From Archegozetes longisetosus (Eukaryota > Arthropoda > Arachnida > Sarcoptiformes > Trhypochthoniidae): DNA of 64,000 nt. How positions within the stretch are numbered: position 1 is the first letter of the stretch; each line of letters begins with the position of its first letter. The notes beneath the pieces are model-generated. The model worked only from the letters and a program-made list of their open reading frames with translations, made no database searches and was not told where the DNA came from. The translations under genes and the position numbers were made by a program. The stretch covers positions 4,917,843-4,981,842 of the forward strand of contig JAEMBT020000003.1 of the NCBI GenBank assembly GCA_018873245.2, in the 5' to 3' direction. This document shows, in pieces, positions 29,756 through 38,862 of this stretch.

Positions 29756-32536
29756 TCATGAAATGAATAGAAGCTCGTGCAAGAGCGACTCAGGTATACA
29801 AATTAACAGTTTACTTCGCAACCGACTAATAGGATCGACAAAGAAAAGTATATTATCTTTTAATACATACTCCGGTTCATAACAACTCGATTCATCTGAT
29901 TCAAGTGATTTTATAATGGTACCGAAGAATTTATCCTCTCTTTGCAGTTTAGACATATTTATCATATTAAAACGTGAAACATAAGAAGACACGTCTTGCT
30001 CGTCTTCTGATTGCGATATACTAGCCATGGCATATCTTTCAGTATTTTCAATTATATTTTCAGGAGGATCCACAGGACACCTACTTAGAGCATCAGCGTC
30101 CTTCATTAACCGACCGCTGCGGTATACAACATCAAAGTCGTATTTTTGAAGATGTAAAGCCCATCGTATTAAACGAGGAGAGAGCGTTGACTTTTCTGTT
30201 AACCATTTTAGGCTTAAATGATCAGTTACTACTGTGAATTTCAACCCATGTATATAAGGTGCAAATTTATCAGTAGCATATACAATAGCAAGACATTCTC
30301 GCTCAGAGGTGCAATAGTTGCGTTCTGCTTCACTTAGCAAACGACTTGCATTTGCTACTAGTTTCCAACCTAGTTCTTCAAGTTGAACCAGTTCAGCACC
30401 TATTCCTATAAAGCTAGCGTCACAACGTACCTCTAAAGGTTTCTTACTATCGAAGTGTGTTAAAACCGGTTCACTACTTAGAAGAGTTTTCAATTGTGTA
30501 AAAGCTTGCATTTGTTCTGGTCCCCATTGAAACCTCATATGCTTCTTTGTAAGTCGAGTCAATGGTTCAGCGACCTCAGAAAAATATAGTATAAACTTTC
30601 GATAATAAGATGCTCGACCAATAAATCCTCGTACTTGAGTTAAAGTTTTTGGTATAGGAAAATTTGTTATTCCCTTTATTTTATCAGGATCTGTTCGAAT
30701 TCCGGTTGAGTCTACAACATGTCCCAAAAACTTAACTGATTCCATGGCCAAAGAGCATTTATTTGGTTTGATTGTAAATCCAGCAGATTTAAGTCTTTGT
30801 AATACTTCTCGGATGTGTTTAAGATGACTTGAAAAGTCTTTTCTGAATACCAGTATATCATCTAAGTAAACTAAGACTGATGAATATTTCAAATTACTTA
30901 GAGTTATATCCATAGCTCGAGCAAAACAGGCCGGAGCAGTCTTAAATCCGAAATTCATTTTTGTATATTCAAATAACCCGTCTTGAGTTATAAATGCAGT
31001 CTTCTCACAATCCTTTTTATCTATCTCTATTTGATGGTAACCACAATTAAGATCGAATGATGAAAAATATTTTGCTCCTTGTAAACTGCTTAATGCAACG
31101 CTTATTGAAGGAAGAGGATATACATCACTCTTAGTTATACTATTTAACTTCCGATTATCGACGCACATGCGTTTTGTTCCGTCCTTTTTATCAACTAGAA
31201 CTACTGGGGAACTCCAAGGAGACTTAGACCGAACTATTATGCCCATATCGAGAAGTTCTTGAACTTGTCGGTTTATTTCGTCTCGAAGAGGTGCAGCATA
31301 TATGTATGGATTTAGATGTATTGGTGGGTGATCTCCAGTATCAATTTTATGTTTGATTATTTTGCAAGTTCCGATATTTGTTGGATCGAAAGCTAACATA
31401 TCTGAAAATTCATTCATTAAATCTGATAATTGATCCTGCATCATATCATCAATCTCCGGACCAGTGTCCATAAAGCCGCTAGCAACAGAAATTTGTATAG
31501 GTCTTCCGGTTTTATTGTCTACCCATCTTCCATCAAAGGGTGACCATCGACCTTTCGTTTCCCATTTCAACGTATATAAGGGACAATCACGTATTGGTCC
31601 GTTGTGTCGATAAGATTCCACGATATTCAAAGGAATGTTACCGCTAACAATAAACTGATGCATTAAGGTGTTCATTTCACGCCATACTCGAAATGGATCA
31701 TACGGTGCATAAGGTTTATTAGTATTTTCAAAGCGTGAATACTTAGAAAGATCACAACTCCTTCCTATGTCGCCGTTTAGTTTCAAATGACATATATTAC
31801 ATCGAATACAAAGTTGATCGAAATAATAAAAGATGTTGAGTATATCGTTTGTCTTTAACTTAGCTAATGCTATCAATAACTCAAATCGATCAGCCGCGAA
31901 CTTCATGTCATCAATAAGAGAATCATTTCCCCTCTGGATATAATTAGCTTGCCTTGAATATATAGTCTTTGGATAGTCTTTATTGTTCTCATCTAATTCA
32001 TCATCAAAATTGGAGAGACTACTGTCGCTAGAATCAATGGGACTACTACAATCAGCATCATAAGAAAATCCTGCATTGCACTCATAGTGGTAATTTAAAT
32101 CATTAATATGGTCCATAACTTCTTGTAATGAGTCTGAATATTTATTTGAATTTTCTTTATTCAAAGTTTTGCTACATTCGTATAGGTTTTCAGAGTTTAG
32201 CTCGTTAGCATTACTTGTAGCAACATTTCTAGCGATCTCATCTTTCTCATTTAGTTCTGTATTGAAATCACTTCCTGCTATATTTCCATCATACAACAGA
32301 GGATCCATCATAGAACTCAAAATATCAATATCCTCATATAATTCTTCTAGGTTAAGGTTGGTTATTGAGTCGCTACTGAGGCTTTGTAACTCTATATCTT
32401 CAAACTCATTATCAAAATGATTGTTTTGAGTGTCATCAAGTGTATCGTTAGTCAGTAATTCAGAAAGATCAAATGAGGGGTTAGCAAAATTCATTGTTCT
32501 CTTTGCATTATCATGATAAAGACCTATTGTATTCAT
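29756..32536 (-). CDS. pol: Reverse transcriptase/RNase H with a long N-terminal extension
   Basis: 926 codons from the ATG at 32536. Residues 1-200 are acidic and Ser/Asn-rich. A cysteine domain with LCIRC lies at 242-246 (further Cys at 249 and 261). The reverse transcriptase follows, with KMDG-type entry around 450-500 (FSSFDLNCGYHQIEID) and the catalytic YLDD at 557-560. The RNase H has EVRCDASFIGIGAEL and TERECLAIVYA. The frame is open about 70 bp upstream of the ATG, and that part resembles a later stretch of this protein. The stop at 29756 cuts off the integrase, which resumes in the next frame. Confidence 0.85.
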   Translation of the reverse strand: MNTIGLYHDNAKRTMNFANPSFDLSELLTNDTLDDTQNNHFDNEFEDIELQSLSSDSITNLNLEELYEDIDILSSMMDPLLYDGNIAGSDFNTELNEKDEIARNVATSNANELNSENLYECSKTLNKENSNKYSDSLQEVMDHINDLNYHYECNAGFSYDADCSSPIDSSDSSLSNFDDELDENNKDYPKTIYSRQANYIQRGNDSLIDDMKFAADRFELLIALAKLKTNDILNIFYYFDQLCIRCNICHLKLNGDIGRSCDLSKYSRFENTNKPYAPYDPFRVWREMNTLMHQFIVSGNIPLNIVESYRHNGPIRDCPLYTLKWETKGRWSPFDGRWVDNKTGRPIQISVASGFMDTGPEIDDMMQDQLSDLMNEFSDMLAFDPTNIGTCKIIKHKIDTGDHPPIHLNPYIYAAPLRDEINRQVQELLDMGIIVRSKSPWSSPVVLVDKKDGTKRMCVDNRKLNSITKSDVYPLPSISVALSSLQGAKYFSSFDLNCGYHQIEIDKKDCEKTAFITQDGLFEYTKMNFGFKTAPACFARAMDITLSNLKYSSVLVYLDDILVFRKDFSSHLKHIREVLQRLKSAGFTIKPNKCSLAMESVKFLGHVVDSTGIRTDPDKIKGITNFPIPKTLTQVRGFIGRASYYRKFILYFSEVAEPLTRLTKKHMRFQWGPEQMQAFTQLKTLLSSEPVLTHFDSKKPLEVRCDASFIGIGAELVQLEELGWKLVANASRLLSEAERNYCTSERECLAIVYATDKFAPYIHGLKFTVVTDHLSLKWLTEKSTLSPRLIRWALHLQKYDFDVVYRSGRLMKDADALSRCPVDPPENIIENTERYAMASISQSEDEQDVSSYVSRFNMINMSKLQREDKFFGTIIKSLESDESSCYEPEYVLKDNILFFVDPISRLRSKLLICIPESLLHELLFIS

Positions 32537-32595
32537 CGAGTTGCGATAACGATCGATAACTTCCTTTGGAATTTGCCATTCGTTTATAAATTCAG

Positions 32596-32886
32596 TTATT
32601 TTGTTTTCAATTTCTCTTTTTCATATTCCTTGATTTTTAGATAAGTCGCGCTTTCGGCACATATCGGCTCGTATATGCAAGTTGTAGTCTCGTCACAGCA
32701 TTTGTAATGGTTGCAGTATTTGCAAAGATTTTCATAAAAATGAATTACATTTAAAGGATCATTACTGTCTACAGCCCGTGCATAAATTAGCTTATATAGA
32801 TATTCAGCAGATTTCTTAATATCGTCTTTAGTAAGAAAGTATTCATCCAATGATTTATTAGGCTCTATAGGCTTAGGTTCCTCTTT
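32596..32886 (-). CDS. Cysteine-domain frame between protease and RT (unit 2)
   Basis: This frame opens without an ATG (stop-free from about 32886) and ends at 32596. It encodes about 84-95 residues with LCKYC, CC and two more Cys (C58 and C64 counted from the TTG at 32850), preceded by an amphipathic helix-like stretch. It sits one frame away from its neighbours and aligns by eye with cysteine domains in the preceding ORF and in the pol extension. Without its own start it would need frameshifting, or it marks decay of a once-continuous gene. Confidence 0.5.
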   Translation of the reverse strand, partial: KEEPKPIEPNKSLDEYFLTKDDIKKSAEYLYKLIYARAVDSNDPLNVIHFYENLCKYCNHYKCCDETTTCIYEPICAESATYLKIKEYEKEKLKTK

Positions 32887-33482
32887 TTAAGTCTTTCTTC
32901 ATTATCCATGCAAAGAAGAGTGTACTCACCACACAGGATTAAAACATTTGTATACTTACTTACGACTTTATCTTTATAGTTCCCGTGGTTGGTTAGATAA
33001 GACTGCCTTCTAGGGCATTGCTCTCCAGATAAACAGCTAATGGTGAGACAAAATTTACATAGGCGGTTCAAAACCGTTATTATGCTCTCCGCCTTCTCTT
33101 CAGCCTTGTCTAAGATTAGACAGAAAACCAAGTAGGCACGTTTATCTTTCCTAATAATGTCTGCCATAGTCGCATTTAATAGTGGATCGAAATCCGGTTT
33201 TGAGAATGCAGCAGCACAAATATATGGTAACTCATAATCGCTTACAATGCTACCGGCAGATATAGTTATAGGTTCATCAGAAAGGTTCACTACAGGAACA
33301 CGAGCAATCCCATTTTTGAGGGTAATATTTTGCTCTTTCACATATAGTTTGCGCTTAGAAAGTATTGTTGGATTTGACTGCGTATAGCAGTTTGCACTCA
33401 GTAAGGTTTTCTTATAGCTTGGCGCACACTTAACAACCTGCATTCCGTTAGCTGGTATTTCAATATTTTCTATCGCATGCAT
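32865..33482 (-). CDS. Protease-linker and cysteine-domain ORF (unit 1)
   Basis: 205 codons; the first in-frame ATG is at 33482, but the frame is also open upstream into the gag-protease ORF. Residues 5-85 resemble the linker that follows the protease in gypsy Pol proteins (NGIARVPVVNLSDEPITI, then GSIV). A cysteine cluster follows (LCKFC 141-145, C150, C156), similar to units in the next two frames. It lies in the -1 frame relative to gag-protease, five codons after a CCCAAAA heptamer. Confidence 0.6.
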   Translation of the reverse strand: MHAIENIEIPANGMQVVKCAPSYKKTLLSANCYTQSNPTILSKRKLYVKEQNITLKNGIARVPVVNLSDEPITISAGSIVSDYELPYICAAAFSKPDFDPLLNATMADIIRKDKRAYLVFCLILDKAEEKAESIITVLNRLCKFCLTISCLSGEQCPRRQSYLTNHGNYKDKVVSKYTNVLILCGEYTLLCMDNEERLKKRNLSL

Positions 33483-33487
33483 TTTGT

Positions 33488-35065
33488 TTAATATTTTTGG
33501 GGTTTTGGGCTTTTAACATCAATCATTTCGTTTTCCTTGAATGCTGCAGAATTAAACACAATATTATTATTATAGATATCGATCACCGATTTAGATGCAC
33601 GATGAAAGTCATATCTTAACAATAGGTCTAAGTGAAATTTTAAAACAACAACAGCAGTTATAGGTATAGAACGCTCTTTTTTATCATCAAAGACGATAAT
33701 ATCGAGCTGTACTTGGCCGCTAATTTTTACAGGCTTTGAGTTAATTCCAGTAATTGGTCTACCTGTATACTTTTCAATGTTAAGACCAAGTTTTAATGCG
33801 AGATCATGAGAAATCATAGTATTCTCTGAACCCGTATCAACCAATGAACAAATTTCACACCCTTTTATTTTTACATAAACAAACATTAATTTGTTTTTAC
33901 ACTTGGGTACGTAGGGATGTATAGCTTGCTGGACAGTGTGACTCAGTCCTGCATTGTTTTGTTTAGACCGATAAGGACTGTTTTCTCTTGATCGGTTACC
34001 TTGTTTATGCGGACAATTTCGTAAATGATGTCCAGGTTCTTGACAATTATAACATATACCTTTACCTTCGGTATTTCGACCTTGTGTTAATTTTTCATCA
34101 AAATTAAAGTTAACTCGTTTAGGAGCTGTGTTTCTCCTCGAGTTATAATCGTCTCTTGGTAGAGAACGTCTGAACTCTGTATTTTGAGAGTTAAACCCAT
34201 TTCTATTATAGTTAGGGCTTAAAGATCTGCTATCGCGACTTACGCGTGTCTCATACCTGTCCCAGTTTCGATTGCCACGACGAAAACTATTTTGACCATT
34301 ATATTGTCTGTTTAACTGGTATGAGGCATTATTTTGACGGCTATTATTTTTCAAAGTATGAGTGAGATTTCTTACCATATCTCCAAAATTTTTCATTAAA
34401 GTGGATAACTCTGTTTCCGACCTACTTTCGGAAATCCCAGAAGTTTCGCACTCTTCAATGCCACGTTCTATTTGTTTTGCCCTATCTATGAATGCGTTCA
34501 TAGTTTTAGGAGCATGAGACCGTAGCACTTTTGCAATATCAGGTTTCATTCCCTGATACATATACTCCATCATATCGCTTTCATTCATGCTATCATCTAA
34601 TTCGAGACACAAATCTCGTTTAGCAAGAATGTAATTATAAACACTTTCGCCTAAAGCTTGTTTGCGACGTCTTAGTTCGCTGTGTAAATAACTTTTGTGG
34701 TTAGTAGAAAGTAAGTCTGTGGTGATCATATGTTTGAGGCTTTTCCAATCTGTTGGAGCATTTACGCCTGCACGCTTAACATTCTGGTCATACCACAGTA
34801 GACCATAATCTCTAAGATATGTGGGAAATTTGCGCAACTTAGCAGCATCATCCCAATTATTTGCATCTGCGTGATACTCGAATTCTCGTAGCCACTTTAC
34901 GAGTTCTCGGGTATCGCGACCTGTGAAAGGCTCTAATCTTAAGCTACTAGATGTAGTCATTGACATACGGAGTACATCTGATACAATATCTTTAAGTTCC
35001 TTAGCCGTCAAAACAGTCACTTCTGAACTAGAAGTGGATAACTCGGATTGCCCTCTAATTGGCAT
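33488..35065 (-). CDS. gag: Gag with protease domain
   Basis: 525 codons from the ATG at 35065. A retrotransposon Gag capsid-like region spans about 40-200, followed by an Arg/Asn-rich linker and one CCHC zinc knuckle (CYNCQEPGHHLRNC, 338-351) that would bind RNA. An aspartic protease follows with catalytic DTGS at 410-413. The frame ends at 33488. Its stop lies beside a C CCA AAA heptamer read in the proper register, which would shift ribosomes into the next ORF. No internal stop is present, so this is the best-preserved gene of the element. Confidence 0.88.
   Translation of the reverse strand: MPIRGQSELSTSSSEVTVLTAKELKDIVSDVLRMSMTTSSSLRLEPFTGRDTRELVKWLREFEYHADANNWDDAAKLRKFPTYLRDYGLLWYDQNVKRAGVNAPTDWKSLKHMITTDLLSTNHKSYLHSELRRRKQALGESVYNYILAKRDLCLELDDSMNESDMMEYMYQGMKPDIAKVLRSHAPKTMNAFIDRAKQIERGIEECETSGISESRSETELSTLMKNFGDMVRNLTHTLKNNSRQNNASYQLNRQYNGQNSFRRGNRNWDRYETRVSRDSRSLSPNYNRNGFNSQNTEFRRSLPRDDYNSRRNTAPKRVNFNFDEKLTQGRNTEGKGICYNCQEPGHHLRNCPHKQGNRSRENSPYRSKQNNAGLSHTVQQAIHPYVPKCKNKLMFVYVKIKGCEICSLVDTGSENTMISHDLALKLGLNIEKYTGRPITGINSKPVKISGQVQLDIIVFDDKKERSIPITAVVVLKFHLDLLLRYDFHRASKSVIDIYNNNIVFNSAAFKENEMIDVKSPKPQKY
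33503..33509 (-). promoter_or_regulatory. Candidate -1 ribosomal frameshift heptamer
   Basis: On the coding strand CCCAAAA is read as ..C CCA AAA in the gag-protease frame, matching the X XXY YYZ pattern. Slipping by -1 leads straight into the open frame of the next ORF, before the gag-protease stop at 33488-33490. I did not fold the downstream RNA. Confidence 0.45.
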
Positions 35066-35302
35066 TTTAATAAAACTAAAAAAAAATCAAAGAAGTGTTT
35101 CTTTCCTTTATTTGTGTGTTGCTCCTTTGTGATTCAGTCGACGTAACCACCGCGAAGCCAATGCTGGTGACCAATTGCAGACACTGATTACGACCACAGT
35201 GCAAACCACACAATTTTAAGACAAAGGGTAAGAATTGACAACTTCATTTATACGTATAAATTCAATACAAACAACATTGATTTCTATACATCTTCAACTC
35301 CT

Positions 35303-35320
35303 ATCCCAGCGGTGCCTCCA
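35303..35320 (-). promoter_or_regulatory. Candidate primer binding site
   Basis: Two bases after the 5' LTR on the element strand lies TGGAGGCACCGCTGGGAT. It begins with TGG, complementary to a tRNA CCA end, and extends in a manner consistent with an acceptor and T-stem. I could not assign the tRNA. Confidence 0.6.
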
Positions 35321-35322
35321 AT

Positions 35323-35810
35323 TGTAAAGTCTGGATCTTTAATAGGAGCGTGTACGAAATCAAATTTTAAAATATAAGCACTTTATTTAAACATAACCAC
35401 AAATTACATAAGATTTCACAGGATTTTAACACTGGAAGAAAGAGCGAAAAATTTAAGAAAAACACGACATTTTATAGGAACAATAGGCGGGTTAAATTAG
35501 AAAATGTTTTACAATGATAGGCTAAACCTTTTAAGGTCAATAGCACATTTAGCTAGAATTGGGAGATTGTATAACTAGGACATACTTAGGTAGGTTTTAA
35601 GAGTTGAAATATGCTTACTCTCAGCTGTCTTCATAACTTGTACAGTTGAGACAAGCATGTGAAGATTTCTATTGTACAAACAAAAAGTAATCTTTATATC
35701 GGTAATAAATGTTGACATATACGGTGAGTTATGAAAACTAATTGAGAAATATAGGTTATTACAAAAGTACTTTGATATAGGTCTAATTAAGAAACTAAGA
35801 CGTTATTACA
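35323..35810 (-). repeat. 5' LTR of the 12.5-kb gypsy element
   Basis: 488 bp, homologous to 23329-23824 with several substitutions and small indels. Between the PBS and the gag ATG (35066-35302) there is about 240 bp of leader. Confidence 0.9.
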
Positions 35811-36680
35811 ATATAAAGAAGAGTTTTATAGCATAGGTCGTTAATATTGGCCTTCGAAATTAGATTTCGCATTAACTTACGTCAATCTTAGTCAGATATT
35901 ATTTAAATGATGAAAATGTATAATACGAACCTTCTAAGTAATGCTTATACGAACACAATTAACTTATTTAACTAATCAAATTCCACATTTGATTCTGTTA
36001 GTTGACATTAAGCTATAAAGTTTTATTTCTTTCATGTTTTGCAATCTTTCTTTAATTATATGAACTATTGGAAGATCATGGTTTTGAGAATTACAAAATA
36101 ATTATTAAATATACAATTTTGTTTTGAACTTTAAACAATCACTGCATTCTTTAGTATAAATTTCTTATTGCTATTCTTGTTGTTTATCACACTACTTTTC
36201 AAATTTTATTTGATTCGATTATCACTAAGAATAGTCGGGATATTTGATCGGCAACTAAATACCAAAATTTTAGTTTACACTCTATAGTAAAGTTATTAAT
36301 TAATAAGCTATCAATTAACTTTAACCTTTTGACATCAACACATGATCGACAGATGATCAACACATTGTCTCGTTCAGTGTTTATTTATTGATAACAATTA
36401 AGGAATAGTTGAATTAAAGTCAAATTTGAAAAAATTGTATTCAGCTTGTCACAATTATCAAGTTCTTAATTTTGTCAAATTAAGTACTGATCAAATATCT
36501 CGGTTATAATTAATAGTAATCAGATCAAATTAAATTAGTTTAATAGAGTGATAAGTGCAAAAATACATTTGAATTAAAGCATGCGGTCATTGTTTAGTGC
36601 GAGCTCAAAAACAGACTAAAAACAAGATGAAATCCCTGTAATTCCATAACTATTTTCTGGTACCTTTTGATTTGGTCTAA
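35811..36680 (+). other. 5' flank of type-1 elongase copy F
   Basis: Noncoding sequence shared with the upstream regions of copies B/C (about 11105-11460, 13640-13980), G (59395-59800) and the scrap at 52480-52830. A foldback element interrupts it at 36681. Confidence 0.6.
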
Positions 36681-37615
36681 CAAGGAAGATTTGAAACCTC
36701 TCAGAAAAATTTTAATATTTCGTATTATGAAACTTATAAGTGGACTAATTATCTTTAATTTAAGCTATACTTGAAAGGCTGAACATGAGGTTATGGGTCA
36801 CAACTTCAGGTTAAAGGTTAGTCAATATAAAAGCTTTGCTTGAGTTTTGTACAGATATTATGCATAAGGAGAGTTCCGCGGTCGCTTAGAACTCGGCCCC
36901 CAAATACGGATTCATTTGACACTACTTATATTAAGTGATAAGATGAAAAAAATATAAAATCTAGCTTATGACCTTGATCTCTAATCTCTCTTAATGATTC
37001 TAAAGTATTCAAAAATTTGAAATTTCATTACTAGTAAACTATTTATGATCTTCAAGAAGCTTTCACTAAAAGTTTAATTATTATTCAGATATTGCTCTGC
37101 CAAAAATATTTTATAAGTTTACTGTACTGGATTTTATAGTGTAAATAAGTATTCAAAAATTTTCTTAGATATAGCGCCCCGAAAGATAAAGCTCGAAAGT
37201 TAGAGGATAAGTTTTTCATGCTTGTGATCTTCATTTCTCTGAAACATAATGTTGGGTCTATAGGGGCGCTATATCTAAGAGAATTTTGAAAATCTTTAAA
37301 ATCATTAAGAGAGATAAGAGATCAAAAACATAAGCGAGATTATATATAGTTTTCATCTTATCACTTAATATAGGTAGTGTCAAATGAATCCATGCTTGGG
37401 GATCGAGCTCTAAGAGACCGCGGAACACTCCTTATGCATAATATCTGTACAAAACTCAAGCAAGGCTTTTATACTGACTAACCTTTAACCTGAAGTTGTG
37501 ACCCATAACCTCATGTTCAGCCTTTCAAGTATAGCTTAAATTGAAGATAATTAGTCTACTTATAAGTTTCATAATACAAAATATTAAAATTTTTCTGAGA
37601 GTTTTCAAACCTCCG
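36681..37615. mobile_element. Foldback element upstream of elongase F
   Basis: The left arm (from CAAGGAAGATTTGAAACC) pairs with the right arm (ending GGTTTTCAAACCTCC-type, read inversely). Both contain the CTTAGA(A/G)CTCG, TTGACACTAC and TATAAGTGGACTAATTATC blocks. Relatives make up the inner foldback of the B/C palindrome (11465-13035). The site near 52815-52830 reads TTTGATCCAAGAATTTCC without the insertion. Confidence 0.7.
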
Positions 37616-38862
37616 TGTAAGAACTTCCCTATGAATAAGTTGTGTAAAAATTCATATAAGATGAATAGCTTTGATAGTCTTCATATTTAAGCAATGTTTT
37701 GAAACTTGAATCTTCAGTTTGAGTCAAAACGAAGTTTAGCAGTAGTGACACTAACAACCAAAAAATGTCAAATATGTTCTATTATTTATATCAATACTGG
37801 TCCGACAATCAGGATCCTCGAACCAAACACTTACCACTAGTTAATCATACTCCATTACCAATTATATTGATAATGACTACTTATTACTTATTGGTCACTA
37901 AATTCATACCAAAATTTATGGAAACTCGAAGACCGTATCAACTTCGACTGCCGATGTTGATATATAATGCTTTCATGGTTGCATTGAATGCTTACTTCTT
38001 TTATGAAGCTGCTAAAAGATTTAATTACGGAAAAATACTTTTGAACTTTAAATATCCAATTGGCAAAACATTAACACCAGAATTATCGACATATATAAGT
38101 ATAGGTAAGATTCATAACATTTTGTTTTTACAAGTAATATCTTTGCAGTTTTCGTTTGTCAGTCATTGTAATCGATATAAAAAGTTTGAGCTCGAAATTA
38201 AATATTGGCACATATTATCTAATAAAGCTGCTGAATTACTGCTTTAGAAAAGTAGCTTAGAAACACTTCAATTTGTTCATAAATGTAGTTGTAAGACATA
38301 ATTTACTTTTTGAATTAAGTCAGATTTTGTTGTGGTTGAAATTTATTAAAATACTTCATTTTTGTTTCAATTATTGTGATTTATTTTTAATCATCTTCTA
38401 TTTGATTCTTGAAATTATTTAATATTGCTACATCTTTTCTTCTCTAAAATGATTTACTTTTGTTTCAATGAATTCGTAGATCTATATATTCATGACTAAA
38501 ATAAAAGCAATACTTTTCTATAATCAAAATTTGACATATCATTTACTTGCACTTTTCATGGGCAAAATCCCGATTCAAGATATGTCATTAATTATATGAT
38601 TATAACCGTATTAATCAAAAATGTCAATGAAAAATTTCTTACCTGTATACAAGGCAATTATTAAGCGATTAATTTCCATAACGAAATACAATTTGGGGTA
38701 ATTTTTTTCTCTTAGAAAATTTTGAACCTATAATAACATCATGAGATTCATGGCAAACATATTTAAAATACGTTATTTTATACTAGCTTATTGCGAGATT
38801 TCATCATACACTCTTTCTATTTTTGAACATTGATATTGAAAATCAAATAAAAGAATGAAATA

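Larger units (their letters stand above)
23329..35810 (-). mobile_element. Ty3/gypsy (errantivirus-like) element with env, 12.5 kb
   Basis: LTRs lie at 23329-23824 and 35323-35810, each beginning TG and ending CA on either strand. A direct 4-bp duplication ATAT flanks the whole (23325-23328, 35811-35814). Gene order on the minus strand is gag-protease, a cysteine-domain region, RT/RNase H, integrase, Env module 1, Env module 2, and a small 3' ORF. The LTRs differ by 8 bp in length and at visible substitutions, so the insertion is not recent. Several frame changes separate coding parts. It inserted at the edge of type-1 elongase 5'-flank sequence. Confidence 0.93.
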
